Assembly: GCA_903939115.1 (NCBI GenBank)
Contig: CAJAFV010000033.1
Span: forward strand, 20,450-84,449
Reading direction: 5' to 3'
Source: an uncultured Geobacteraceae bacterium
GTDB lineage: Bacteria; Desulfobacterota; Desulfuromonadia; Geobacterales; Pseudopelobacteraceae
Length of the DNA: 64,000 nt
In this document: positions 1 to 8,518 of the stretch, piece by piece
Position numbering within the stretch: position 1 is the stretch's first letter
Layout: each line of letters opens with the position of its first letter
The notes under the pieces: model-generated
What the model saw: only the letters and a program-made list of their open reading frames with translations
Databases searched by the model: none
Told to the model about the DNA's origin: nothing
Translations under genes and position numbers: made by a program

Positions 1-90
1 CCAAAGTCCTAAAGGCTGGGAAAGGCGGATGGGATCCCATATCGGGTGACGGTAGAGTGGCGGGTTTATAAGCAGAACTTTTCTTTGCAT
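1..90 (-). CDS. Radical SAM protein with N-terminal B12-binding-like domain (5' end only)
   Basis: Only the first 30 codons are inside the window; the gene runs off the left edge in an open frame. The N-terminus reads MQRKVLLINPPLYR..., the VLLINPP signature that opens the cobalamin-binding-like domain of class B radical SAM enzymes. The gene at 17744 opens the same way (VTLVNPP). The ATG at 88-90 (complement) has an AGGA about 8 nt upstream. A sigma-54-like promoter (136-154) and a cluster of the regional palindrome (239-293) lie upstream, so it is probably co-regulated with the operons to the right. The radical SAM cysteines are not visible, so the family call rests on the N-terminus alone. 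Confidence 0.6.
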   Translation of the reverse strand, partial: MQRKVLLINPPLYRHPIWDPIRLSQPLGLW

Positions 91-135
91 ATTGAATCCT
101 GAGACTGGCCTTTCTGAAGTAATGAAACAATGATA

Positions 136-154
136 CTAGCAGATATCAGGCCAA
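136..154 (-). promoter_or_regulatory. Sigma-54-like promoter for the left-edge gene
   Basis: The complement reads TTGGCCTGATATCTGCTAG: GG, ten bases, GC, matching the -24/-12 architecture. It lies about 45 bp upstream of the start codon at 90 and about 85 bp from the palindrome at 239. The core matches the TTGGCCTGA of the weaker site at 954-972. Confidence 0.5.
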
Positions 155-238
155 AAGCAGTATTCAATAAATAAATTAGCAAAATCAATGAGTTGATATC
201 ATGGCAATCATCCACCACAGAAAATAGCATCAAATAAA

Positions 239-293
239 TGCAAATATGCAGTGCATAAATGCAAAATCGGGTTATATATGCAATATTTTGCAG
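239..293. promoter_or_regulatory. Cluster of three TGCA-N4/6-TGCA palindromes (putative activator sites)
   Basis: Three adjacent motifs: TGCAAATATGCAG at 239-251, TGCATAAATGCA at 252-263 and TGCAATATTTTGCAG at 279-293. The first is identical to copies at 1068, 6298, 11312 and 17250 (some inverted). Its distance from the -24 element at 154 suits an upstream activating sequence for a sigma-54 enhancer-binding protein. Confidence 0.5.
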
Positions 294-339
294 GTAGCGA
301 TTGAGGTATCATCCTCCAAAACATGTCTATTGTTAAAAT

Positions 340-921
340 TCAATTCTGCCAGGTAACCGTTTGATAATTCCAGAGGTAGGCTCCATCGCGGGCAGTGCGA
401 TTACTTTTGGCATAATATCGCGTCCCTTCGTCACTACAGATACATTCGAGCCTTAATGGTGGGTTGGGATATTTCTCATGAATTAATCGATCACATTCCG
501 TCAGCTTGAGACCTACTTCGTTCTTATGGTGTTCCACCCTGATATTCGCAGTTACCACTGCCATATCAACGTTCACCTTTGGTTCTTCACTGGCCTTGAC
601 CGGTTGAGGCAATATAATTGGAGGCTCGATCGTAATATTTGGAGGTTCGATTGTAATAATTTGCTCGGCATCGTTGGAGCATTTAGAAAGCGCTTGAGCT
701 AGCATGACCCGTGGTTTTGGAGGCTGCTTTGCATCAATTACAGGAGGTGGAGTTACGGGGAGCTCTTTTGCCAGTTCTTCGAAATAGCTCCGCTTAGGCT
801 GTTTACTGGCATTGATGAATGGCTTGAATTCGAAATTGAACTTTCTAAAATCAATATCAGCCCAAGCAGCAGCGGAACTTGTTATCACTACAACGACGGT
901 GAGTTTCATCCAGCTTTTCAT
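340..921 (-). CDS. Exported proline-rich hypothetical protein
   Basis: 193 aa with a clear Sec signal peptide (MKSWMK, a hydrophobic stretch, then AAAWA; cleavage about residue 21). The mature part is proline-rich with a short internal repeat (ITIEPPNITIEPPI, about residues 92-105) and a C-terminal part holding three cysteines (C143, C158, C160). No family recognised. GGGGGT stands upstream of the ATG at 921. It is separated from the preceding operon (1086 onward) by a regulatory stretch with its own palindrome and -24-like element, so it is probably a separate transcription unit of the same regulon. Confidence 0.65.
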   Translation of the reverse strand: MKSWMKLTVVVVITSSAAAWADIDFRKFNFEFKPFINASKQPKRSYFEELAKELPVTPPPVIDAKQPPKPRVMLAQALSKCSNDAEQIITIEPPNITIEPPIILPQPVKASEEPKVNVDMAVVTANIRVEHHKNEVGLKLTECDRLIHEKYPNPPLRLECICSDEGTRYYAKSNRTARDGAYLWNYQTVTWQN

Positions 922-953
922 AAAACGTACCCCCTATTTGTGATACATAAGCT

Positions 954-972
954 GTTACAAAGTTCAGGCCAA
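954..972 (-). promoter_or_regulatory. Weak -24/-12-like element upstream of the exported protein
   Basis: The complement reads TTGGCCTGAACTTTGTAAC. The -24 GG is present, but the -12 position is GT instead of GC. It shares TTGGCCTGA with the site at 136-154 and lies about 96 bp from the palindrome at 1068, the same spacing as at the other loci. Confidence 0.35.
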
Positions 973-1067
973 TTGTTTAATCTTGTTTATACCTTAAGCG
1001 AATCAACATGTTACTGATTGCAATCGTGCTACGCCATTCCTCGGTATTTGTAATAAACTACTATTAG

Positions 1068-1080
1068 CTGCATATTTGCA
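1068..1080. promoter_or_regulatory. Regional palindrome, exact copy (inverted)
   Basis: CTGCATATTTGCA, the exact reverse complement of TGCAAATATGCAG. It lies in the gap between the genes at 340-921 and 1086-1343, upstream of the former. Confidence 0.5.
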
Positions 1081-1085
1081 TTCAG

Positions 1086-1343
1086 CTACTTGATAATTTT
1101 GGCATGTGTCTGTTGCAACGTGTGGCTGAAACGTACCTTGGCACCGGCTTTACTGATCTGTTGTGCTAAAGTGATGTCGTTTTCCAGGGCAGCCCTTTTG
1201 ACCGGGTCCAACGTACCGCCGGCAATGAAGTAAAAACAGTACAGCCCAACAAAAAATGCGCTGAATATAAGCACGATCCCATAATTTACAGGAGTTGCAT
1301 CTGCCTTTGCTTGCACTGGAGCAACTAGCCTGCGCTTGCTCAT
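1086..1343 (-). CDS. Small single-pass membrane protein
   Basis: 85 aa with one strong transmembrane segment (about residues 22-42, GIVLIFSAFFVGLYCFYFIA) after a basic N-terminus, then a hydrophilic tail. The ATG overlaps the stop of the kinase gene (ATGA), and GAGGTG precedes it, so translation is coupled. It is the last gene of the FHA-PP2C-kinase operon. No family recognised; a partner or accessory of the kinase is possible from position only. Confidence 0.65.
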   Translation of the reverse strand: MSKRRLVAPVQAKADATPVNYGIVLIFSAFFVGLYCFYFIAGGTLDPVKRAALENDITLAQQISKAGAKVRFSHTLQQTHAKIIK

Positions 1344-3370
1344 ACCACACCTCTTTGTCTGTAGTATTTTAATGCCGTCTTGGCTGGGACAAATCCGTTT
1401 TGGGCGGAACGTGTCAGATACTCTTTTGCTAGCTGCAAATTTACAGGCACCCCATACTTACCCTCCGCGTAAATACAACCCACTGCCCACTGAGATTGAG
1501 TGTTCGAGGGACGATCAGCAACAGCCTGCATTAAGCGGAATCCCTCCTGGCTTGTCGAACGTGCCTTGACCATATCAGGTGCAACAGACTCCATCCGGAC
1601 GACCGCTTTTGCCGCCTCCACCACCTTACGGCTTGCAGCAACATAATGCCTATATGCTGCAGCAAGATCCCGCCCACTACTTAGTCCTTTCCCACTTTCA
1701 AGCCACACTCCAAGCTCATGGTGCGCCCTGACATTGCCCAGCTTCGCGAGAAGTTCAAGCTTTTGCTGAGAATCCTCAGATGGACCGGATTCAATGGTCT
1801 GTTGAATGACATCGCCAATCGCAGCAAATGCTTTACGAGAAACGGATGACTTCACGCCTGCAATTATGTGGAGGGCGCGGATGCCGTTACTTGCCTGAGA
1901 AAGTCGGGGTGATGAAGCAATAGACTCCATCTTTTTCAGATGTGCTTCAAATAACTTGCTCGATTCTGGAGTATTAGTATGCGCGAGCTGGACAATAGCA
2001 TCACGGTAATCTGACCAATCAACCGGCTTGCTCCGTTGATCAACCGACTTGCAGATAGCCTTTAGTTGTGAGTTCTCTCCCTGTTTATATTCAATAACGG
2101 CTGGCCTGAGCTGTTCAGCAACCTTTTCTGGCTGTTTTTCTCCAATCTCGTCAGAAGGTTTGGTAGGCAAAGGCGGTGTCGTGGTTTCCACCGGAACGGC
2201 AGGCTGTGATTCAGCAGCCGCAGACTTATCAGCATTTGAAGGCGATGGCTGACTATATGAGCTTTCTGCATAAATGTTGCTTGCTTTAAAGTGGCGATAT
2301 CCTTTGTAGATACCGCCGATTGCAAGGCCGGCTATAATACAGATACCGATTGCCACAACTGGCGCACCCATTTTCTGCATATAATTTTTTGCCGATATTG
2401 CTGGATTGAAAGTCCAAATAGGCTGACTGAACCGGAACGGTTTTTTCGGGATAACAATCTCTTCGTAAGAATCGATTTCAGGTGTCGGCTGCATTCCTAC
2501 CGGGGCAGTATCATTCATTTGCATCAGGATCTCATCTGCGGTAGCAAATTTGCCACGTTCAATCCTTTCAAGAGAGTTATTCAGCTCCGGGTCAAAAAGT
2601 TGTGCTGCTGAAAACTTCACCAAGGGGTTGTTGCTCTTATCTCTGACCTGAATCTGGATCTGCAGGGTATGATGCGCAAACACGAAGAAATCATCTTTGG
2701 CTTCAAGCCGGTTTGAAGCCAACTTGCCTGCAGAGTACGGCGCAGCACAATGATTGTGATCCATGGAATGATCCGCTTTAAATGATGTATCCTGTGCATC
2801 AGAATAATAAATGGTTTTCAAATTGCCCGTGGCAAGAGGTGGAGTATTGAACGGCAACTCTTCAGGAGAAAAGGCGTTGCCGAAATCACAAAAAATTATT
2901 AGACCGGTTGAAGTTATCAAAAAATTTGAAGGGTGCGGATCTCCAAGAAATATTCCAGCCGTATGAAATTTATGCATACAACGAATCGCCGCTGTAATCA
3001 GGTGTCGGCGTTCTGCCATGGTTGTATCTGGTGATTCTAGGCGTTGCAGAAGCGTGACGCTTTCTAAATATTCCATCTCTATCTGGTTTTCTGGCCTTTT
3101 ACTTACCACCAGCGTCACTGCTGGAAGCCTTTTGCTGTTTGCAAGAGCAATGATTTCGCATTCATGTTTGAACAGCAGGGGCAGATTCTTCAGGAACCGT
3201 TCCCGATCAATTGCATCAGTCATTTTTTCCACTTTTTGGTAGTAATTATCGTAATATTTGAATGTTCTGCCCCCAATAAGGTTGCCTAGATCATCATAGA
3301 ACAAATGGGATACGACCTTCTCTTCCCCGGTCTCCTTGTCTTTCCTATGAACTATTTTTTGATAACTCAT
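1340..3370 (-). CDS. Membrane-anchored protein kinase-like protein with C-terminal Sel1-like repeats
   Basis: 676 aa. The N-terminal half has kinase-fold catalytic motifs of the RIO/lipopolysaccharide-kinase/aminoglycoside-phosphotransferase type: GDPHPSN at 143-149 (catalytic Asp and Asn) and CDFGNA at 161-166 (metal-binding DFG). A classical glycine loop is not obvious. One transmembrane helix lies at about 335-355, followed by a Pro/Ser-rich linker. The C-terminal region (about 570-670) has two Sel1/TPR-like repeats (HHELGVWLESGKG, AVGCIYAEGKYG). The inferred topology is a cytoplasmic kinase with an exported repeat domain, as in PknB-type sensors. AAAGGAG precedes the ATG. It follows a PP2C gene by 13 bp, so the two probably act as an antagonistic pair. 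Confidence 0.75.
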   Translation of the reverse strand: MSYQKIVHRKDKETGEEKVVSHLFYDDLGNLIGGRTFKYYDNYYQKVEKMTDAIDRERFLKNLPLLFKHECEIIALANSKRLPAVTLVVSKRPENQIEMEYLESVTLLQRLESPDTTMAERRHLITAAIRCMHKFHTAGIFLGDPHPSNFLITSTGLIIFCDFGNAFSPEELPFNTPPLATGNLKTIYYSDAQDTSFKADHSMDHNHCAAPYSAGKLASNRLEAKDDFFVFAHHTLQIQIQVRDKSNNPLVKFSAAQLFDPELNNSLERIERGKFATADEILMQMNDTAPVGMQPTPEIDSYEEIVIPKKPFRFSQPIWTFNPAISAKNYMQKMGAPVVAIGICIIAGLAIGGIYKGYRHFKASNIYAESSYSQPSPSNADKSAAAESQPAVPVETTTPPLPTKPSDEIGEKQPEKVAEQLRPAVIEYKQGENSQLKAICKSVDQRSKPVDWSDYRDAIVQLAHTNTPESSKLFEAHLKKMESIASSPRLSQASNGIRALHIIAGVKSSVSRKAFAAIGDVIQQTIESGPSEDSQQKLELLAKLGNVRAHHELGVWLESGKGLSSGRDLAAAYRHYVAASRKVVEAAKAVVRMESVAPDMVKARSTSQEGFRLMQAVADRPSNTQSQWAVGCIYAEGKYGVPVNLQLAKEYLTRSAQNGFVPAKTALKYYRQRGVV

Positions 3371-3383
3371 AACGACACTCCTT

Positions 3384-4382
3384 TCAGCAGTTGATACTGA
3401 TAATCATAGAAATAAGCATCAGAACCGCAACAGAAAGCCAATAGGGCCACCTAATGCCTAGAAGATAGGAAGGAATTATTACTGCCACCGAAATATCATC
3501 GCCAGTATCAAACTGCTCTGCTGCTGCGACAACAAGGCAATTAGCCAGTTGAGACGCATCCGCACATGTATGGCAGGCTGCAATGCAAGCGATTTGCTTG
3601 CAATGGTCGTCTCCCATGCCCTTGTACAGGCCATCGGTCGCAAGCAGGATGAAGCCGCCGGGTGGTATAATCCGACGCTGTGCCTTGACTTCGTTTGCTA
3701 ACAATCCTGCACCGACGGCTTGAAACATTACGTCATTACGGATACTAGCAGGGTTCTTGTAGGTCACCCGTTTCTTCCTCTCGCCATGAGTTTGATCTAC
3801 AGTAATCTGTTCACATACATATCTCCGGTTGAAGAAACCTTTTGGGCGAAGCAGATACGCCCGGCTATCGCCAATATTGATAAAGTCAACAACTGAGCCA
3901 CGTTTTATGGTGGCAGCTAGCAAAGTTGTCTGACCGGCGCGGCCGGCCTTAAACAGAGCAAAGCTTTCTTTCACCCAAGCGTCTGCAGAAAAGGCGAGCC
4001 GCTCCAGATCGAGCCCGCAAGTTGGCCGGCTTGTAGCAAGCGGCATAAGTGCAGCTCGCGAGGCTATCTCACCATGGTTTGAATTGCTGATACCATCGCA
4101 CACAGCGACAAGAGGAAAACCGTAACCAGGGTCCAGCACACTATCCTGGTTGATCTGATGCGCCGATCCAGTACGAGTGGCAGTGCCAATTTCAGGGGAT
4201 AGGCGCCTAATGAATGCGGCAATTAGTGTCTGCCACAAAGGCATTACTGTAGTAGCTGTCTCCGATATGGAAAGGGCATTTTCCCTGTTGAGATTGCTAT
4301 TGCCCTGAGTATTCCGGTTGAAAGCTTCATGCATCGCTGTAGTAGGTGCATATTCCGGCGTAGGACTACTTTCAAGAAACAT
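3384..4382 (-). CDS. PP2C-family Ser/Thr phosphatase with C-terminal membrane anchor
   Basis: 332 aa. Metal-binding motifs of PPM/PP2C phosphatases are present in order: NQDS (about 99), VAVCDGIS (about 112-119), NIGDSRAYLL, LLATDGLY and a final GDDISVAV. A hydrophobic C-terminal helix (about 312-329) should tether it to the inner membrane, like PstP. The first ~55 residues are Ser/Thr-rich and lack a known domain. AAGGAG precedes the ATG at 4382, which overlaps the upstream gene by 11 nt. Its likely role is to reverse phosphorylation by the adjacent kinase and on the FHA protein's partners. Confidence 0.85.
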   Translation of the reverse strand: MFLESSPTPEYAPTTAMHEAFNRNTQGNSNLNRENALSISETATTVMPLWQTLIAAFIRRLSPEIGTATRTGSAHQINQDSVLDPGYGFPLVAVCDGISNSNHGEIASRAALMPLATSRPTCGLDLERLAFSADAWVKESFALFKAGRAGQTTLLAATIKRGSVVDFINIGDSRAYLLRPKGFFNRRYVCEQITVDQTHGERKKRVTYKNPASIRNDVMFQAVGAGLLANEVKAQRRIIPPGGFILLATDGLYKGMGDDHCKQIACIAACHTCADASQLANCLVVAAAEQFDTGDDISVAVIIPSYLLGIRWPYWLSVAVLMLISMIISINC

Positions 4383-4860
4383 GTAGATTCTCCTTCTTGG
4401 TATCCACCCAACGCTTCACACGTTGCCAGGTTTTGAGTGTTTTGGATTGAATCACTATTCCCTGTTTTTTTACAGTACCCCATGCGGTGTTAACGCCCTG
4501 TTTAAGTTTCGGCAGATAGTGGCTATATGCGGCGCTTGAACCGGCCTCAAAAGTTTTTTCAGGTGACGGCGGAGTCATGGCAGCTACCTTTTTCTGCTCT
4601 GGTTGTTTCTCTGCTAAACTGCGTGACGGTTGTTTCTGTTTAACAACCTTATGTGGGGCAGATTGCTGCGTTGCACGCGCAACGGGAGATGGCTTACGGG
4701 TGCGTGGTTTGGACTCCCTGTTCGCACGTGTTACAGTCTTTTTTACAGACGTTGCTGTCGGAAAATCAAAAGAGCCTTCAGGAATATCGGCCCATACCAG
4801 TGTGGCAGCCAATATTCCAACAATAATAACAGTTAACTGCCCAACACGCCTGTTCATCAC
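4372..4860 (-). CDS. Exported basic hypothetical protein
   Basis: 162 aa with an N-terminal signal sequence (residues 1-25, ending LVWA), then a Lys/Arg/Pro/Ser-rich low-complexity middle (about 35-110) and a C-terminal stretch with conserved-looking tryptophans. No family recognised. It lies between the FHA and PP2C genes and overlaps PP2C, so it is part of the operon. It could be a periplasmic structural or wall-contact protein; that is inference from composition. Confidence 0.65.
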   Translation of the reverse strand: MMNRRVGQLTVIIVGILAATLVWADIPEGSFDFPTATSVKKTVTRANRESKPRTRKPSPVARATQQSAPHKVVKQKQPSRSLAEKQPEQKKVAAMTPPSPEKTFEAGSSAAYSHYLPKLKQGVNTAWGTVKKQGIVIQSKTLKTWQRVKRWVDTKKENLHVS

Positions 4861-4884
4861 ACCACTCCTGCTTCCGCAATCTCA

Positions 4885-6081
4885 CTACCAATTGGCCGCA
4901 TCATCAAGCTCTGGAGTGCCTGTTTCCAGTTCGGGAGTACCGGTGCAAGCGCCGAGAACACCATATTCGATAATCAGTTGGGGGAATGTCTTGCGATCGC
5001 TTGAACGGCTGTTTTTCTCCACTTGCTGGGGGGTGTTCCCCAGACAAAGATCGACGATAGTGCTGGTGCCAGGCTTGATGACATGTTTGCTGTCTGCATT
5101 CTGCCTAATATCTCTTCCTGAAACAAAGCTTCCGTGTTTGGAGCCAAGTTCATGCACAACCAAATCGTCGTTCGTGGCAGTATTCAAAACCAGATGCGTT
5201 CCGGATACGTGCAAACAATCGGCAAGACATATATCCGCCATTGTACCCTCAGACATACGATTGATCCTGCATGGCACATGGGTGATGGTTTTCATCACCG
5301 GTTCACTGCCACCGTTAAGAACCGTAACTTTAAGTGGATGGCGAAGTGTTTTCTTTCCGTTTTCAGATACTTTTCCGGAGTGGGTTGCACCCTGTGCTTC
5401 TGACCAATCGAATTTAAACAGGAAATCAGAATTCTGACTATCATCCGACATGTCATTTTTCTGAACTTCCACAATCATACTGGCTGAAGACTTAACATGT
5501 GGCCAATTTTCACTGCCCTGACGAACAAAATTAGCGATTCCCTTTTCAAGGCCGCTGCCGTACTCGTCTCGAGCCGCTATGAATAAACGGGCTTCATCAC
5601 TCTCTGCTTTGATCTGGATTTTAACGACGTATAAGGGTCCATTACCTAATTCCTTTATTTTTTCTTCGTGTTCGATCAGTTCATCGGCCAGAGCACTATT
5701 AATAAAGTTGTAAGCCAGTGTATCCTTCTTCTCTGAAACTTTTGCTTTACCGAAAGCATCCGCGTGGTCGAAGCCAGTAATACTTGAGAGACGTCTTTTG
5801 ATATTCTCAATAATGTTCGGATTCATAGTAACCTCCCTGTTTATGAAAAGTTCATGTTGATCTTTATGGGCATGATTTCGTGAAACCTTTATGCTGACCG
5901 GTGCCAGTATCTTGCATGCCAAGCGTTCTCTCTCTACATTCCATGCCTGCCGGTATCCGGCAAATCCCCTGCCTGCCAGCCTTACTTCAAACTGATCACC
6001 CCCACGACAATTCTGTTCGATAATGTTTGCCAGGTCAATTAATGCACCCTGGTCCGAAGTTAAAAATGTGTATACTGGCAT
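4885..6081 (-). CDS. FHA-domain protein (phosphothreonine-binding adaptor)
   Basis: 398 aa. The FHA domain is near the C-terminus (about 290-370): CRINRMSEGTMADICL, the SGTHL strand and the ELGSKHGSFVSG motif with its typical GS..H/GSFV residues. The N-terminal part is unassigned and not clearly like the FhaA N-domain. Two starts have good ribosome sites: ATG 6081 (GGAAGGAG) and in-frame ATG 5826 (AGGGAGGT, 5 nt away). Both long and 313-aa forms may therefore be made. It is first in the operon with PP2C and kinase, preceded by a sigma-54-like promoter. It presumably docks phosphorylated partners of the kinase. Confidence 0.8.
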   Translation of the reverse strand: MPVYTFLTSDQGALIDLANIIEQNCRGGDQFEVRLAGRGFAGYRQAWNVERERLACKILAPVSIKVSRNHAHKDQHELFINREVTMNPNIIENIKRRLSSITGFDHADAFGKAKVSEKKDTLAYNFINSALADELIEHEEKIKELGNGPLYVVKIQIKAESDEARLFIAARDEYGSGLEKGIANFVRQGSENWPHVKSSASMIVEVQKNDMSDDSQNSDFLFKFDWSEAQGATHSGKVSENGKKTLRHPLKVTVLNGGSEPVMKTITHVPCRINRMSEGTMADICLADCLHVSGTHLVLNTATNDDLVVHELGSKHGSFVSGRDIRQNADSKHVIKPGTSTIVDLCLGNTPQQVEKNSRSSDRKTFPQLIIEYGVLGACTGTPELETGTPELDDAANW

Positions 6082-6125
6082 GGCAACGCTCCTTCCCGTA
6101 TTTCGTGCAATTCATAATTGAGCTA

Positions 6126-6143
6126 TTGCTCCTTGCGTGCCAA
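6126..6143 (-). promoter_or_regulatory. Sigma-54-like promoter for the FHA-PP2C-kinase operon
   Basis: The complement reads TTGGCACGCAAGGAGCAA: a perfect TTGGCAC -24 block, ten bases from GG to GC. It lies about 45 bp upstream of ATG 6081. The GGCACGCAAG core is shared with the promoter at 10608-10623. Confidence 0.6.
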
Positions 6144-6239
6144 TAGTTAGATACGGAACATTTTGCATCATCGGACGAACTGGGAACCAGCTTAATCACT
6201 GCTCTTTAAGGTGCCACACGTTTGATGACTCGACATTAT

Positions 6240-6285
6240 TCTTTTTGCATAAGTCACTGCGCCGGCAGAATATTATGCAAAAAGA
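6240..6285. repeat. Perfect 13-bp inverted repeat in the FHA operon leader
   Basis: TCTTTTTGCATAA at 6240-6252 and its exact reverse complement at 6273-6285, separated by 20 bp. Each arm contains a TTGCAT half-site like the regional palindrome. It could be a dyad operator or a hairpin. Confidence 0.6.
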
Positions 6286-6297
6286 CATGTAATAAGA

Positions 6298-6310
6298 TGC
6301 AAATATGCAG
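6298..6310. promoter_or_regulatory. Regional palindrome, exact copy
   Basis: TGCAAATATGCAG, about 155 bp upstream of the -24 element at 6143. This is the longest spacing of the set, with the 6240-6285 dyad lying between. Confidence 0.5.
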
Positions 6311-6400
6311 TTCGAATTAATTCTTTATCAGGTTGACACCCAGTTTCTAAAACTACTGCACATCCACCAATTATTGTGCCGCTCAGTTATCATAAAAGGC

Positions 6401-8518
6401 CTAAACTCGTTTTCTCTTGAAACGGTTTAAGGGGGTTTTTTTGGCCGCTTCATGTTTTGTGACAACTTCTTGTTTTGTCACGACAGGCTCCGATCTCGTC
6501 GCTTTTATAAACCTGAATGCCAGATCTGCTGCCCTGTTGTAATTGTCATTGAGTACTTCTCTCTCGATGACCGCCACCACAGCCATGTCATATTCTTTGC
6601 CTTGGCGTGAATAGGCAGCGACATACAGTGATAGAGGAGGGACGCCCACACTTGTAGAGTCAGTTGTCCCTGACTTGCCGAACAACAACTCTTTCTGTGG
6701 CTGATAGGGATTTCGACCAAAGACTTTTTCAAACGGCACTCCAGCAGTGCCTTCGCGGCTGTTTACCGCAGTCAGATAACCTGCAAGGATTCGAGCGCTT
6801 TCCGCCTTCATGCCAACCGGTATCCGGGTTGGCGCAGGTGTAGGCACCGTCTTGCCTTCAGATGTCAGAACTCTGCGCACCAGATGAGGCAGCGGCGTGT
6901 CAGTTTGACCGTTGGCGGCATTAGCGACATGGCCGATAGTATTCAATAGCCCGAAACTGCTGGTGTGCACATCACCTTGCCCGAACATGGAAAGACGAAC
7001 TAACTTGGCTATATCGAAGACCGCCTGCGACATGTTGTTTGGTTTCTTGCCCAGATTCTGTGCAAGATGGGCAAAGGCAGGGAGACTCTCCAATACTTTT
7101 GGATCGAGCGCTTTAAAGTTCCCATTACCAGGGTTTAAAAATATTCTGCCCGTGAGAGGGTAGTAAAACCCAACACCATTCAGCCCCGAACCGAACAGGA
7201 AGTCCATCGGTGTACGCCCGCATCCATTACCTTTTTGCTCAGCTTCGGAACAACCCTGATTCCAACCGAACCTGGTAGCCTGTTGGCTAAATAGCGCCGC
7301 ACCGCCATAATCAAAAGCTGCGGTGGGAAAATAAACTTTGGAAGGATCTGATTTCATCAGATAGTAGGGGAGTTGGGAGAACATCTGTCTCCCTTTTTCG
7401 GTTTTGGTGAAATGATCGGCATGCTCCAGCATGGCCGCTGAAAAGATGATCTTCACCGGTGATGCTGGAAGAATTTCGCGGAATATCAGTGGAACCGCCT
7501 CGTGGTTGTACTTTTCGCTGCCTTCTTTACCTGTCCCGACCAGCACTTCACCAGTTTTCAGATCCATTACTACCAAAGTGGCATTTTTTGCATTGTCTCC
7601 CTCAAGGGCGTTCTCAGCAAGTTCCGATGCAATGGATTGCATTGCAGGATCAAGGGTCAGTACCACATCATACCCGGCCTGCACACTGCGACCACCGATT
7701 TTCACACGATTATCCCGATTCACCAGGCTGTTGCCGTTATAATCAAGATATCCGCTCAAGACAGATGCCAATGCCGGTTCTCCCGATAGCTCAAATAACG
7801 GAAAATCCTGACGGACGTCGGCATAATTTATTCCATTCGGATAGGTAACATTTTGTCCTGTGACCTTCAGCAGCACATTTTTGTTGTTATTACTTTTGGC
7901 GGTAATCGACTCTTCCACAAGTAATGCCCCCATAACGGGACCCCATGGGTTCTTCTGGGCTAGAAAACCTTCCGAAATTTTTGCCACATTCTGGCTCCAA
8001 TAAACCGAAGCTTTTAGTGATGACGAAGGGAGGTCCTCACGCCATATCAACAGTTTTAGGACATCTCCCTGCCCCAACAGACGGATTGCGGCAGAAACCG
8101 TGTCTGTTGTCGTGCCGTACAACGGCTGCTTGTCCTTACGGGCCGCCTGAACGTTTGTGACGAGTTTATTCAAATCAAGATAATAACGCCCTTTAAGACG
8201 GCCGTTTGACTGCAGCTCGGCAAGTTTTCTCTCAATGACTTTCATCCGCTCCTGCATCCGTTCGCGATCTTTGTCATTTGCCCCCAACTTGTCGAAAGCC
8301 ACTTGACTTGTCCCTAATGAGATCATAGCAGCATTTTCAGGCGCCGCCTGAAGCGAACGGACTGCCATTTCGAGACGTTTTTCCGCCTCTGCAGAATCAA
8401 CGCGATTTGCCTGGTGCGACTTATCCCGCCAGAGGCTGCATCCGGCCACCAGTATGGCAAAAATAAAACATAACAGCGTGATCATCTTGAACCGTTGCGA
8501 TAGAGGTAAATCGGTCAT
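6401..8518 (-). CDS. Lipoprotein penicillin-binding protein (transpeptidase, PbpA/FtsI-like)
   Basis: 705 aa from ATG 8518, preceded by GGAGAG and overlapping the SEDS stop (ATGA). The N-terminal hydrophobic stretch ends in a lipobox (LVAGC, C27), so it should be a lipoprotein rather than a plain bitopic PBP. The transpeptidase domain spans about 280-675, with the SxxK motif as SPVK (353-356) and the KTG motif as KSGT (615-618). The SxN motif is not unambiguous. The C-terminus is very basic (KTPLNRFKRKRV). Pairing with a SEDS glycosyltransferase in one operon is the usual arrangement for FtsW-FtsI or RodA-PBP2, here as a dedicated extra pair. Confidence 0.85.
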   Translation of the reverse strand: MTDLPLSQRFKMITLLCFIFAILVAGCSLWRDKSHQANRVDSAEAEKRLEMAVRSLQAAPENAAMISLGTSQVAFDKLGANDKDRERMQERMKVIERKLAELQSNGRLKGRYYLDLNKLVTNVQAARKDKQPLYGTTTDTVSAAIRLLGQGDVLKLLIWREDLPSSSLKASVYWSQNVAKISEGFLAQKNPWGPVMGALLVEESITAKSNNNKNVLLKVTGQNVTYPNGINYADVRQDFPLFELSGEPALASVLSGYLDYNGNSLVNRDNRVKIGGRSVQAGYDVVLTLDPAMQSIASELAENALEGDNAKNATLVVMDLKTGEVLVGTGKEGSEKYNHEAVPLIFREILPASPVKIIFSAAMLEHADHFTKTEKGRQMFSQLPYYLMKSDPSKVYFPTAAFDYGGAALFSQQATRFGWNQGCSEAEQKGNGCGRTPMDFLFGSGLNGVGFYYPLTGRIFLNPGNGNFKALDPKVLESLPAFAHLAQNLGKKPNNMSQAVFDIAKLVRLSMFGQGDVHTSSFGLLNTIGHVANAANGQTDTPLPHLVRRVLTSEGKTVPTPAPTRIPVGMKAESARILAGYLTAVNSREGTAGVPFEKVFGRNPYQPQKELLFGKSGTTDSTSVGVPPLSLYVAAYSRQGKEYDMAVVAVIEREVLNDNYNRAADLAFRFIKATRSEPVVTKQEVVTKHEAAKKTPLNRFKRKRV

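Noticed and set aside
4577..5437. 286-codon plus-strand open frame
   Set aside because: Lies antisense to the PP2C-operon genes (secreted protein and FHA), which have motifs and ribosome sites; the frame has none.
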